Positions 45,067-55,120 of a stretch of 64,000 bases of DNA are shown here, in pieces. Both the position numbers and the translations under genes were made by a program. This DNA comes from Clostridia bacterium. Lineage in GTDB: Bacteria; Bacillota; Clostridia; Oscillospirales; Acutalibacteraceae. The stretch covers positions 78,451 through 142,450 of the forward strand of contig JAUNLX010000002.1 in assembly GCA_030532035.1 (NCBI GenBank), given 5' to 3'. Under the pieces are notes generated by a model. That model saw only the letters and a program-made list of their open reading frames with translations, had not been told where the DNA came from and did no database searches. Positions within the stretch are counted from its first letter, which is position 1. Every line of letters starts with the position of its first letter.

Positions 45067-47176
45067 TAAAGAAATAATTTTCAAACAAAATCGTGAAAGG
45101 TCGTGGCTCAAATTCAATGAGCGAGTTTTGGAAGAAGCTTATGATGACGATATGCCGATTTTGGAAAGAATTAAATTTATTTCGATTTATTCGACAAATT
45201 TAGACGAGTTTTTTATGATTCGTGTTGGAAGTTTGTGGGCTAAATCTGTATACACGCCAAATACGAGAGACGATAAAAGCAATTTAACCCCCAAAGAGCA
45301 ATTAGAAAACATATATAGAATGGTGCGCTCTCTAAATATTCGGTATAACGAAAGCTGTAATCTTATAAAAACGCTACTGAGACATCGAGATATTTTTAGC
45401 CTTGATTATTCAGAACTTGCTAAAACTGAAAAAGAGTATATAGAAAATTATTTTCAGACCAATATTCGCCCAATTTTGTCTCCGCAAATTGTGGATATTC
45501 ATCATCCTTTTCCGTTTATAGACAATAAGAGAATATATATTACATCTATACTTAAAACTAAAAAAGACAACAGACTTTTTGGAATAATAGCATTACCCGA
45601 TACTCTACCTAAATTTGTTGTCTTACCTGGAAATAATTTTCGATATATATTAATAGAAAAAATTATTTATCATTACATAGATGAAATTTTCAATATGTAT
45701 AAAACTGAAGAAAAAAATATTATTTGCGTTACGAGAAACGCTGACATAAGTCCAGAAGATGACAGCGACAACGAGACTGCAGATTTTAGAAAGCAAATGC
45801 AAAAATTGCTACATTTACGAAAAAAATTAGCTCCCGTTCGATTGGAAACTAATTTTGAAATGAGCAATAGATTCAGTAAATATATATGTGAAAAATTAGA
45901 AATAACAGAAAACCAATGCTATGTAGTAAACAGTTCTCTAAATATGAAATATATATTTTCTCTTGTGAAGACGATACAAGAGAAAAGACCTTATCTTGTG
46001 CATGAAAAACTAAAACCCGTTGATATTTATAAAAATACAAAGTCAATGATTGAAAAAGTAAATGAGCATGATATTTTGTTGCACTACCCCTATGAGAGTA
46101 TGAAACCATTTTTAAGGCTCATAAAACAAGCTGCCAACGATAAAGACGTTATCTCAATTAAAATTACAATATATAGATTGGCATTTAAGGCGACTTTAGT
46201 AGATTATCTGTGTAGTGCAGCTGAAAATGGAAAAGATGTAACAGTAATAATAGAATTGCGTGCAAGATTTGACGAACAAAATAATATTGACTGGTCAAAA
46301 AAATTAGAAGACGCAGGTTGTCGTATAATATATGGTTTTGAGGAATATAAAGTTCATTCTAAAGTTTGTCTTATTACATATAAGAAGAACAATAGATTGA
46401 AATACATAACTCAAATAGGCACCGGAAATTACAATGAGAGTACCGCTGAGCAATATACAGATCTCTGTTATATTACTGCTAACAGGGAAATTGGCGAAGA
46501 CGCAAATTTATTTTTCACTAATATGGCAATAGGCAATCATGACGGAGATTATAAGCACTTGTTAGTTGCACCGTTATATATGAAAAATAAAATCGTTGAA
46601 CTCATAGATGAAGAAATAAAAAAAGGCAAAAATGGAAAAATATTTTTCAAAGTAAATTCTGTTACCGATATAAAAATAATAAATAAATTAAGAGAAGCTT
46701 CTGAAAACGGAGTTCAGATTGTAATGGTTGTGCGTGGAATAACCTGTATTTTGCCTGGAATAGAAAATTATACAGAAAACTTGCAAGTCAGGAGCATAGT
46801 TGGAAGATTTTTAGAGCATAGTCGTATTTATTCTTTTGGTCAGGGAGATAGTCAAAAAATTTATATATCTTCTGCTGACTTAATGACGAGAAATTTAAAT
46901 CGAAGAGTTGAAGTGGCTTGCCCAATTTATACCCCATATATAAAGAGAAAGTTAAATAATATTATTGAATATAATTTAAAGGATAATAAGAAAGCCAGAA
47001 TTCTAAATTCCAATGGAAATTATGTGAAAATTAACCACGAAGGTAAAGAGTTTGTGGCACAGGAAGAGTTTATCGAGCAAGCTAAAAAACTTGAACCTGC
47101 TAAAAAAGTAAATAAGCGCAGTTTTGTAAGATATTTAAAAAACTTCTTCAAAAAATTTAATAAAAAATATAAATAA
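45059..47176 (+). CDS. ppk: polyphosphate kinase 1
   Basis: Membrane-associated enzyme making polyphosphate from ATP. 705 residues. N-terminal RERSWLKFNERVLEEA, head domain, FVVLPG, then the PLD-like catalytic domains with HYPYESMKPFLRLIKQAA, RARFDEQNNIDW, VHSKVCLI (phosphorylated His region), GTGNYNESTA, and a second HSRIYSFG motif. Complete. With ppx it sets the level of stored polyphosphate. Confidence 0.96.
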   Translation: MSNKEIIFKQNRERSWLKFNERVLEEAYDDDMPILERIKFISIYSTNLDEFFMIRVGSLWAKSVYTPNTRDDKSNLTPKEQLENIYRMVRSLNIRYNESCNLIKTLLRHRDIFSLDYSELAKTEKEYIENYFQTNIRPILSPQIVDIHHPFPFIDNKRIYITSILKTKKDNRLFGIIALPDTLPKFVVLPGNNFRYILIEKIIYHYIDEIFNMYKTEEKNIICVTRNADISPEDDSDNETADFRKQMQKLLHLRKKLAPVRLETNFEMSNRFSKYICEKLEITENQCYVVNSSLNMKYIFSLVKTIQEKRPYLVHEKLKPVDIYKNTKSMIEKVNEHDILLHYPYESMKPFLRLIKQAANDKDVISIKITIYRLAFKATLVDYLCSAAENGKDVTVIIELRARFDEQNNIDWSKKLEDAGCRIIYGFEEYKVHSKVCLITYKKNNRLKYITQIGTGNYNESTAEQYTDLCYITANREIGEDANLFFTNMAIGNHDGDYKHLLVAPLYMKNKIVELIDEEIKKGKNGKIFFKVNSVTDIKIINKLREASENGVQIVMVVRGITCILPGIENYTENLQVRSIVGRFLEHSRIYSFGQGDSQKIYISSADLMTRNLNRRVEVACPIYTPYIKRKLNNIIEYNLKDNKKARILNSNGNYVKINHEGKEFVAQEEFIEQAKKLEPAKKVNKRSFVRYLKNFFKKFNKKYK

Positions 47177-47299
47177 GTTTTTCTTACATTTAACGAGAGG
47201 CTCTCTGCAATTTAACACGCTACTCATAGAATAACTCCCGAATCATGTTATACATCAATCAATCTTAGGTGTATCAGTAAAATGAACAGGAGAATTAAA

Positions 47300-49684
47300 A
47301 TGCAGAGAGCAAAAAACAAAAAAATTATGACTTTTGTCGTATTGCTATTAGTTGCCTTTATGATTTTGTCAATATTGCCAATTTTTAAGGCTGTTAAGGC
47401 AAACGACGAAAAACCACAAAATTTGAAAATCGCACATGTGACGGATACTCATTATCTTGCACCTGAATATGTAAATCCCAACAATCCGAAATATGTAAAG
47501 TATGTGAAGACAGAACAAAAACTTTTCACAGAGAGCGGAGCTATTATTGAAGCCGTTTTTGACGACATTGTACAAGATGAGCCAGATGTAATAGTTGTTA
47601 CTGGAGATTTGACCAAAGACGGAGAATATGAATCTCATAGAGGAATGGCAAAGAAATTAGAGACTTTGCAAGCAGCCCTCAGATCAAAAGGATTAGATCC
47701 AAAAATTTATGTAATCAATGGAAACCACGATATTAACAACTCACTTGCCGCAGATTTTTCTGAAAAAGATTCTGTTAAACCAGCAAGAAAGACTAGCCCA
47801 GAAGAATTCAAAGAAATTTATAAAAATGTAACATACAACGACGATGTTGAATTGTATACAAATGAAATAAAAGCAGGTGCTATGTCTTATGTTGCAAGAC
47901 CAAAAGAGGGCTTTACAGTAATTGCTGTTGACGGCTGTAAATATACTCCCGACGCAACTACAAATAAAGATAGCGAACACCAAACTGGCGGAAAAGTTTC
48001 ACAAGATTTACTCAAGTGGATTGAAGAAAAGACAAATGAAGCTAAAAAAAGAGGCGACTGTGTGTTTGTTATTCAGCATCACTCCGTAGTTCCCCATTTC
48101 ACAATGCAACCTACACTTGCCAAAGACTTCCTTTTTGACAATTACAAAGAAGTTGGCGTTAGATATGCAAAAGCTGGAATTAAATATGTGTTGACTGGAC
48201 ATGTTCATTCAAATGACATTGCACAGTTGCAAAATACAGATTATGGAAAAGACTTCGAATTGACTGATATTGAAACTGGTTCCACAGCAACATATCCTTG
48301 CCCTTATAGAAGCGTAGTGCTTACTAATGACCTTAAAAACGGAAATGAACTTGCGCAGATTGAAACTCGTCTTGTAAAAAATATAGATTTTAAAGATGCA
48401 GACGGAAAAGTAATCGATGATCTTCAAGCATATGCCGCAGATAATAATATTGACGAGGGATTCCTCAATTTAATGGCAAGAGAATATGTAGACAAATACC
48501 TCGACAAAATAAAGAATCACCCCAACGGTCTTGAGGGCTTCTTAAATGATACAATAGGCAAATCTCAAGGTTCAGAAAATTTTGATCTTAAGAATTTTGC
48601 AGTCGAAGCTATTAAAAATGCTTTACCACAAAGTGAAAAAGAAGCTGTTGAAAAGCAGTTTGCAACTACAAACAACGCACATATGAGTGCTAAAATTTTC
48701 TATGAAAGCGAAAAAAATAGAATAAGAGTTAAAGGCTGTACAACTACATTTGACAACGAGCTTGAATGGTTTGATGTCAGCATAACAGACGAATCAATCG
48801 TAAAGACAATAGATGATATTTTGACAACGACTGAAGAAAAAATCATAAAAGACCCCAAAGCAATTTATAAATTAGTAGATGAATTGATACCCACTCTCTT
48901 AAATTATGAAGTTGCAGAAGGTCATACTCTGGAAGAAATGGCAAACAAGCTTCTTCAATCTAACCAAGACGGAACAGATTCAAGACAGCCACAGTGGATT
49001 GACGACGCACTTAATAATAAAGAACAGCTTGTAGATGGATTATTATCCACAGTAATTGATAAGGCATATCCTACTTTAACTGATGATATTCTCGCAAATT
49101 ATACTATCAATGCCGGAAAAATTATCAGCCCATCTTTCGGAAGAGATGTTAATAAAGCTATAATTCAAGAAATTTTCGCTCTTTATAGCAAACCGATGTC
49201 TTTCAGAAATAGAATGCAACAACAATCTATGTTGAGAAAAAGACTGTTCTCTAATGTAAACTCTCAATCAATTGGCAATGTTGCAAAAATGATTGGCGAT
49301 GTAAATGTAGGAAAGACAATAAAACTTGTAGTAAAATCAGATAAAGTTAAGACAATGCTTCCAGATAGTCTCAAAGAAAAACTTGCTACATTACTTGGAG
49401 ATGTTATTTATTCTTTCGGATATGATACAAATTTTGCACATGACAACAACGCTAGAATTTTAACTTATAAGTCTAAAGAAGAAATGCAGCTTTATAGAGA
49501 AAATAAAAAGTTAAATGACAAGGATGAAGCTGAGCAATCTCAGACTGCTGATTATCAAGAAGAAAACTCAAAAGAAACTACTGTTTTATATCCCGATTTT
49601 GATAAAAAAGAAGAGGATGTAGCAGAACAACCAATTGGCGAAGATAAAGCTTCTTTAGAAAAGGAAATAAAACAAGCTTCCTAA
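47300..49684 (+). CDS. exported calcineurin-like metallophosphoesterase
   Basis: About 794 residues. N-terminal signal or anchor helix (FVVLLLVAFMILSILPIF, residues ~10-30) then a metallophosphoesterase domain: HVTDTHYL (DxH), VTGDLTKDGEYESH (GDxxxxxG), INGNHDIN (GNHD), VIQHHS and LTGHVHSND (GHxH). All metal ligands are present. The ~450-residue C-terminal region is unrecognised, ends in an acidic tail, and has no sorting signal. Start ATG 47300 follows AGGAGA; ATG 47282 lies upstream of that site. Substrate unknown; secreted or membrane-anchored outside. Confidence 0.88.
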   Translation: MQRAKNKKIMTFVVLLLVAFMILSILPIFKAVKANDEKPQNLKIAHVTDTHYLAPEYVNPNNPKYVKYVKTEQKLFTESGAIIEAVFDDIVQDEPDVIVVTGDLTKDGEYESHRGMAKKLETLQAALRSKGLDPKIYVINGNHDINNSLAADFSEKDSVKPARKTSPEEFKEIYKNVTYNDDVELYTNEIKAGAMSYVARPKEGFTVIAVDGCKYTPDATTNKDSEHQTGGKVSQDLLKWIEEKTNEAKKRGDCVFVIQHHSVVPHFTMQPTLAKDFLFDNYKEVGVRYAKAGIKYVLTGHVHSNDIAQLQNTDYGKDFELTDIETGSTATYPCPYRSVVLTNDLKNGNELAQIETRLVKNIDFKDADGKVIDDLQAYAADNNIDEGFLNLMAREYVDKYLDKIKNHPNGLEGFLNDTIGKSQGSENFDLKNFAVEAIKNALPQSEKEAVEKQFATTNNAHMSAKIFYESEKNRIRVKGCTTTFDNELEWFDVSITDESIVKTIDDILTTTEEKIIKDPKAIYKLVDELIPTLLNYEVAEGHTLEEMANKLLQSNQDGTDSRQPQWIDDALNNKEQLVDGLLSTVIDKAYPTLTDDILANYTINAGKIISPSFGRDVNKAIIQEIFALYSKPMSFRNRMQQQSMLRKRLFSNVNSQSIGNVAKMIGDVNVGKTIKLVVKSDKVKTMLPDSLKEKLATLLGDVIYSFGYDTNFAHDNNARILTYKSKEEMQLYRENKKLNDKDEAEQSQTADYQEENSKETTVLYPDFDKKEEDVAEQPIGEDKASLEKEIKQAS

Positions 49685-49703
49685 TCTTACACTTAAAATA
49701 ATT

Positions 49704-49739
49704 TTAATCAGGTGCGACTTAATTGTCGCACCTGATTAA
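49704..49739 (+). terminator. 15-bp perfect hairpin after the metallophosphoesterase gene
   Basis: TTAATCAGGTGCGAC-TTAATT-GTCGCACCTGATTAA, 20 bp after the stop. There is no T run afterwards, so it may be an mRNA-end stabiliser or weak terminator. Confidence 0.6.
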
Positions 49740-49768
49740 CTATAAAATAAAGTATAATTGTATTATAC

Positions 49769-49794
49769 AAAAAAGCGGGGCAATCCCGCTTTTT
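49769..49794 (-). terminator. terminator of carAB
   Basis: AAAAAGCGGG/CCCGCTTTTT immediately beyond the carB stop; symmetrical A/T runs let it act on both strands. Confidence 0.9.
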
Positions 49795-49796
49795 AT

Positions 49797-52700
49797 TTAT
49801 ATTTGAGCAATATCAGTTATGTTTACCTGTTCATCTGGAATTAAAGTCGTACTTTTAAGTAAGGCAGAAGCTGCGTCCAAAGAAGTTAAGCAGGATGCTC
49901 CAACTTCAACTGCAAATCTTCGAAGTTTGAATCCGTCTCTATTTTGTGAACGACCCCGTGTGGGAGTGTTGATTATAAGGGAAATATCACCTTTTTGAAT
50001 GAGTTCTTTTATATTTGGAGATGGTCCAGTTAATTTATTTACGGATATAGATTTTATTCCCGCTTCATTTAGAACTTTATTAGTGCCGGGTGTCGCATAA
50101 ATGGTAAATTCTGAAATATCAATAGATTTTAAGATAGAAGTGATTTCTTCTTTATCTTTATCTCTAACAGTTATGATTATTTTTCCATTTTTTGGAAGAG
50201 AAACATTTGCTCCCTCAAAGGCTTTTAATAGGGCTTCATCAAAACTCTTAGAAATGCCTAAAATTTCGCCGGTTGATTTCATTTCAGGTCCGAGTGAAAT
50301 TTCTGCTTGCTTGATTTTTTCAAAAGAAAAGACGGGCATTTTGACTGCAAAATATCCTGTATCTGGATATAGTCCAGGAGTATATCCGAGGTCTCTTATT
50401 TTTTCTCCGAGCATAACCTTTGTTGCAAGTGCAATTACAGGTATATTTGTAACTTTACTTATGTATGGAACAGTTCGAGAAGCACGAGGATTTACTTCTA
50501 TGATATATACAATGCCATGTTTTACTATAAATTGTATATTCATCATTCCTATTACATTTAAAGCACCAGCCAATCTACGAGTATATTCAACAATAGTAGC
50601 TTTGACTTGTTTTGAAATAGATGAGGCGGGGTAAACGGAAATTGAGTCGCCAGAGTGAATGCCCGCTCTGTCTATATGCTCCATAATTCCAGGAATAAGA
50701 ACATCAGTACCATCGCAAATTGCATCAACTTCAACTTCTTTTCCCATTATATATTTATCAACGAGAATTGGGTGTTCATTTAAATCGGGAACTGTTTTTT
50801 TGATGATTTCCATAAATTCCTTTATTTCATCATCACTTACGGCAATTTGCATACCCTGTCCACCCAAAACATAAGAGGGTCTGACGAGTACAGGGTAACC
50901 CAAGTCATTGGCGGCTCTCAAAGCTTCTTTTGTTGTAAATACCGTCTGACCTTTGGGCCTGTCAATTTTACAAATTTCAAGAATTTCATCAAAGCGCTCT
51001 CTGTCTTCTGCTGCATCAACATGGTTTGCGTCTGTACCTAAAATTTTAACGCCTAAATCATTGAGTGCTTTAGTGAGTTTAATAGCTGTTTGACCACCAA
51101 ATTGAACGATTGCTCCGTCAGGTTTTTCGAGGTCGACAACATTTTGAACAAATTCAGGCGTGAGAGGCTCAAAATAAAGCTTGTCAGCAATATCAAAGTC
51201 TGTGGAAACAGTTTCTGGATTGTTATTTATAATTATTGTTTCAATATTACTTTCTTTTAATGCATTTACGCAGTGAACAGAACAATAGTCAAATTCTATT
51301 CCCTGGCCAATTCTAATGGGTCCAGAGCCTAAAACTAAAACTTTTTTCTTGGTCTTTTCAGCTTTTGATTCATTTTCAATATTATAATCAGAATAAAAAT
51401 ATGGAGTCTGCGCTTCAAATTCAGCTGCACAAGTATCTACGACGGCAAAACCGGCACGAATATCCCAAAGTTGTCTTAAATGATAAATTGCCTTTTCGTT
51501 AGTTCCTATTTTGTCCGCTATGAGCGTATCTGTAAAACCAAGACATTTAGCCTTTAGTAGTGTTTCAGGGTCGCAGGCACCAGTTGCAAGTGTCTTTTCC
51601 ATATCTACTATATTTTTAAGCTTTTTCAAAAACCACAAGTCAATTTTTGTTATATCATGTAGAGTTTCTAATTCAACATCTTTATATATGGCTGCACAGA
51701 GAACATATAATCTCATATCGTCCATATTATGTGCTTTTTGAATCAGCTCTTCTTTCGTTAAATTCAATAAATCGGGTAAAAGAAGAGAATCGATATTTTC
51801 TTCAATTGAGTGAATGGCTTTTTGCAGAGAAGCTTCAAAAGATTTTGCGATAGACATAACTTCTCCAGTAGCTTTCATTTGAGTGCCTAAGGTTTTATTT
51901 GCTGTAACAAACTTATTGAAAGGCCATTTCGGGACTTTGCAAACTACATAGTCAACTGTCGGTTCAAAACAAGCATAGGTATTTCCTGTAACAGCATTTT
52001 TAATTTCATCTAAGTTGAGACCGAGTGCTATTTTTGAAGCAACTCGAGCTATGGGATAACCTGTGGCTTTAGATGCTAAAGCGGAAGAACGGGAAACTCG
52101 AGGGTTAACTTCAATTACAGCATAGTCAAAAGAATTGGGCTTGAGTGCATATTGAACATTGCAACCACCAGCTATATCGAGTTCATTTATTATATTTAGA
52201 GCAGATGTTCGCAACATTTTATATTCGGCGTCTGTGAGAGTCTGAGATGGAGCAACAACGATTGAATCTCCGGTATGTATTCCAACAGGGTCGAAATTTT
52301 CCATACAGCAAATCGTTATAGCGTTTCCGGCCGAGTCACGCATTACTTCAAATTCAATTTCTTTCCAACCGGAAATGTCTTTTTCTATGAGAACTTCTGT
52401 AACTCTTGAAAGTCGCAGACCGTTTTCTGAAATTTCTCGAAGTTGTCTTTCGTCATAGGCAATACCTCCGCCACTTCCACCGAGAGTGTAAGCGGGACGG
52501 ACTATCAAAGGATAACCAACTGTATTAGCAAAAGAGACTGCGTCTTCCACAGTATTGACAACCTTAGATGTAATACAAGGTTCGCCAATTTTTTCCATTG
52601 TATTTTTAAATTCAAGGCGATCTTCTGCTTTTTTTATTGAAGAAGATTTAATTCCGATTAATTTAACATTATATTTTGCTAAAATTCCCTTTTCTTCAAG

Positions 52701-53000
52701 TTCCATAGAAAGATTTAGCCCAGTTTGTCCTCCTAAAGTTGGAAGAAGAGAGTCTGGTTTTTCAACTTGAATAATTTTTGTGAGAGTTTTTATGTTTAAG
52801 GGTTCGATATATACTTTGTCGGCAATGTTTTTATCTGTCATAATAGTAGCCGGATTAGAATTTACTAAGACAACTTCCATGCCCTCTTCTTTGAGCGAGC
52901 GACAGGCCTGCGTTCCAGCATAGTCAAATTCAGCTGCTTGACCAATAACGATAGGACCGCTACCGATAACCATTATTTTCTTTATGCTTGAATCAATCAT
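49797..53000 (-). CDS. carB: carbamoyl-phosphate synthase large subunit
   Basis: Makes carbamoyl phosphate from bicarbonate, 2 ATP and ammonia for pyrimidine and arginine synthesis. 1067 residues, full length. Two homologous ATP-grasp halves start KIMVIGSGPIVIGQAAEFDYAG and KVLVLGSGPIRIGQGIEFDYCS; RPAYTLGGSGGG and RPSYVLGGQGMQ are the glycine-rich loops. An oligomerisation region (~400-550) and a C-terminal MGS-like allosteric domain (~930-1067) are present. It overlaps carA by 8 bp. Its partner CarA appears unable to hydrolyse glutamine, so free ammonia is the probable nitrogen source. Confidence 0.97.
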   Translation of the reverse strand: MIDSSIKKIMVIGSGPIVIGQAAEFDYAGTQACRSLKEEGMEVVLVNSNPATIMTDKNIADKVYIEPLNIKTLTKIIQVEKPDSLLPTLGGQTGLNLSMELEEKGILAKYNVKLIGIKSSSIKKAEDRLEFKNTMEKIGEPCITSKVVNTVEDAVSFANTVGYPLIVRPAYTLGGSGGGIAYDERQLREISENGLRLSRVTEVLIEKDISGWKEIEFEVMRDSAGNAITICCMENFDPVGIHTGDSIVVAPSQTLTDAEYKMLRTSALNIINELDIAGGCNVQYALKPNSFDYAVIEVNPRVSRSSALASKATGYPIARVASKIALGLNLDEIKNAVTGNTYACFEPTVDYVVCKVPKWPFNKFVTANKTLGTQMKATGEVMSIAKSFEASLQKAIHSIEENIDSLLLPDLLNLTKEELIQKAHNMDDMRLYVLCAAIYKDVELETLHDITKIDLWFLKKLKNIVDMEKTLATGACDPETLLKAKCLGFTDTLIADKIGTNEKAIYHLRQLWDIRAGFAVVDTCAAEFEAQTPYFYSDYNIENESKAEKTKKKVLVLGSGPIRIGQGIEFDYCSVHCVNALKESNIETIIINNNPETVSTDFDIADKLYFEPLTPEFVQNVVDLEKPDGAIVQFGGQTAIKLTKALNDLGVKILGTDANHVDAAEDRERFDEILEICKIDRPKGQTVFTTKEALRAANDLGYPVLVRPSYVLGGQGMQIAVSDDEIKEFMEIIKKTVPDLNEHPILVDKYIMGKEVEVDAICDGTDVLIPGIMEHIDRAGIHSGDSISVYPASSISKQVKATIVEYTRRLAGALNVIGMMNIQFIVKHGIVYIIEVNPRASRTVPYISKVTNIPVIALATKVMLGEKIRDLGYTPGLYPDTGYFAVKMPVFSFEKIKQAEISLGPEMKSTGEILGISKSFDEALLKAFEGANVSLPKNGKIIITVRDKDKEEITSILKSIDISEFTIYATPGTNKVLNEAGIKSISVNKLTGPSPNIKELIQKGDISLIINTPTRGRSQNRDGFKLRRFAVEVGASCLTSLDAASALLKSTTLIPDEQVNITDIAQI

Positions 53001-54051
53001 TTTGACCTCCCACTAAAGCTAAGAATTCATCGATAATAAATTTGGTGTCCGAAGCTTCTGGCAAAAATTGGTAGGTTTTTAGATTTAACCCAGAATATAC
53101 AATTCCCTCAATGGTTTTGTCGTTGGCATTTATATAAGAAACTTGTAAAGTTTCAGGTAAATTTTTTTCAGAAATTATATAACCGTGATTTTGACTGGAA
53201 ATATATGTTCTTGAATTATTGATATTTTTAACTGGGAAATTAGCTCCACGATGACCGAGTTTCATTTTTTCAACTTGTGCTCCGAAGCTTAGAGCAGTTA
53301 CCAGATGCCCAAGTGAAATTGCAATCATAGGAATATTGCTTTTGGCTAAAGTTTTTATGTCTTCAAAAATTTCTTTGCAATCATTGGGATCTCCTGGACC
53401 ATCAGAAATTATTATTCCGTCGTGGTGAGAATTTAAAATTTCATCGGCTTTTGTATTGAATGGATATAGTGTAATTTTACAATTTGCAGATATAAATGTG
53501 TCGACGATGGCTTTTGAAGAACCTAAGTCTATTATCCCAATATCAAGTGAATTATTATCTTTATCAAATTTTACAATTTCTTTGGTCGAAGCTTTTTCAA
53601 CTAAATTTATTGAAGTATAAGCCTTTATTTTGTCGAGGGTATTTTCGTCAATTTTATCCGTTAAAATACCGCGCATTGTTCCAGAATCACGAAGCTTTCG
53701 GACAATAGCGCGGGTGTCAATATCTTTTATAATAGGAATTTCATTTTCCGTCAAATAGGTTTCTAAAGGCATTTGTTTGTCGGGATTAGTGGGAAAATCA
53801 CACAATTCACGAACAATAATAGCTTTTACAGCAGGTGTTAAAGATTTTTCTTTTATGAGATCCACGCCTTGATTACCTATGAGAGGATAAGTAAAGACAA
53901 CTCCGTCTGAAAGATTTGCTTTATCTGTGATAATTTGAAAATATCCAGTCATTGCAGTGTTGAAAACCGTGTTAAATACTGTCTCTTTAAAATCACCACA
54001 AGCAGTTCCCTCAAAAACGCTTCCGTCTTCCAGCATTAAATATGCTTTCAA
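52993..54051 (-). CDS. carA: carbamoyl-phosphate synthase small subunit, glutaminase dyad lost
   Basis: About 352 residues: N-terminal CarA domain (KAYLMLEDGSVFEG, GYFQIITD, SYPQIGN-like TYPLIGNQG) and a class I amidotransferase domain from ~170. The nucleophile motif GICLGHQ reads AISLGHL (codon 53314-53316, Ser for Cys). The catalytic His of QGHPEAS is Leu (QFLPEAS, codon 53062-53064); the Glu stays. DGPGDP and QNHGY are conserved. Cys-to-Ser is also the state of ammonia-dependent vertebrate CPS I. I place the start at TTG 54051, 7 bp after AAAGGTGGT; GTG 54063 overlaps that site. Confidence 0.95.
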   Translation of the reverse strand: MKAYLMLEDGSVFEGTACGDFKETVFNTVFNTAMTGYFQIITDKANLSDGVVFTYPLIGNQGVDLIKEKSLTPAVKAIIVRELCDFPTNPDKQMPLETYLTENEIPIIKDIDTRAIVRKLRDSGTMRGILTDKIDENTLDKIKAYTSINLVEKASTKEIVKFDKDNNSLDIGIIDLGSSKAIVDTFISANCKITLYPFNTKADEILNSHHDGIIISDGPGDPNDCKEIFEDIKTLAKSNIPMIAISLGHLVTALSFGAQVEKMKLGHRGANFPVKNINNSRTYISSQNHGYIISEKNLPETLQVSYINANDKTIEGIVYSGLNLKTYQFLPEASDTKFIIDEFLALVGGQND

Positions 54052-54099
54052 ATTCTTGACCACCTTTCATAAATATCTCTCTGTTCATCTTAATCAAGA

Positions 54100-54128
54100 A
54101 TTTTATCATAAGGCAACGATAGGTTCAA
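54100..54128 (-). promoter_or_regulatory. carAB promoter
   Basis: Minus strand TTGAAC (54123-54128), 17 bp, TAAAAT (54100-54105). A 16-bp perfect palindrome AAAATGAGCTCATTTT (54144-54159) lies just upstream and may be a regulator site. Confidence 0.6.
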
Positions 54129-54211
54129 TGTTCATAATACAAAAAAATGAGCTCATTTTGATGTTATATTTATGTTAAATAAAGAGAAAATTTTTTAGAA
54201 ATATATTTTTA

Positions 54212-54241
54212 TTGATTTAGACTTAATTTCAATGATATAAT
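54212..54241 (+). promoter_or_regulatory. promoter of the dapF-dapL-pur-gua gene string
   Basis: TTGATT (54212-54217), 18 bp, TATAAT (54236-54241), 37 bp before TTG 54278. No purine riboswitch or attenuator is visible in the short leader. Confidence 0.7.
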
Positions 54242-54277
54242 GGAAACGTATTTCATATAAGGGCGGAGGGTTTTTTC

Positions 54278-55120
54278 TTGCGGTTTACGAAAATGCACGG
54301 TGCCGGCAATGACTATATTTATGTAAATGATTTAGCGGATTCAATAGAGGATCCGAATACACTCGCAAATAAAATATCTGACAGACATTTCGGCATTGGA
54401 GGAGATGGATTAGTTTTAATCAGACCTTCAAAAAATGCCGACTTTTTTATGCGTATGTATAATGCTGACGGCTCTGAAGGAAAGATGTGTGGCAATGCCA
54501 TAAGGTGTGTTGGAAAGTATGTTTATGATAATAAACTTACTGACAAAAAAATTATAGATATTGAAACCTTATCTGGCATTAAAAAAGTCACTTTAAAATT
54601 TGATGATGAAGAAGTGGTTGGAGCAAAGGTTTCCATGGGAAAACCGAGCTTAAATCCCAAAGATATTCCTGCAACAGTTGAGGGAGAAAACTTTATAAAT
54701 AAGGTTATAGAAACTGACGGTGGTTCATATAACTGTACTTTAGTTTCTATGGGCAATCCTCACTGTATTGTTTTTGTAGAGAATACAGACACAGCAGCTT
54801 TGGAAAAAATGGCAAATGATGTTGTATCAAGTGGCATTTTTCCCGAGGGCGTAAATTTTGAAATTGTTCAAATAATAAATGATGATACTTTCAAAATGAG
54901 AGTTTTTGAAAGAGGTAGTGGAGAAACACTTGCCTGTGGTACAGGTGCATGTGCGTCTACTGTTGCCTGCATTGTAAATGGATATTTTAAAAAAGATCAA
55001 ACAGTGAATGCAAAGCTTCTTGGGGGAGATTTAAAAATTACTTGGAGAGAAGATGATTCGGAAGTGATTTTAGAGGGCCCCGCAACGACAGTTTTTACAG
55101 GAGAGATAGATATTAAATGA
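54278..55120 (+). CDS. dapF: diaminopimelate epimerase
   Basis: Converts LL- to meso-diaminopimelate for lysine and peptidoglycan. 280 residues. FTKMHGAGNDYIYV, first catalytic Cys in GKMCGNAIRCVG, second in LACGTGACAS; both present. TTG start after GGCGGAGGG. dapL overlaps its end by 4 bp. Confidence 0.96.
   Translation: MRFTKMHGAGNDYIYVNDLADSIEDPNTLANKISDRHFGIGGDGLVLIRPSKNADFFMRMYNADGSEGKMCGNAIRCVGKYVYDNKLTDKKIIDIETLSGIKKVTLKFDDEEVVGAKVSMGKPSLNPKDIPATVEGENFINKVIETDGGSYNCTLVSMGNPHCIVFVENTDTAALEKMANDVVSSGIFPEGVNFEIVQIINDDTFKMRVFERGSGETLACGTGACASTVACIVNGYFKKDQTVNAKLLGGDLKITWREDDSEVILEGPATTVFTGEIDIK

Noticed and set aside
50101..50634. 177-residue plus-strand ORF inside carB
   Set aside because: Shadow frame of a strongly conserved coding region.
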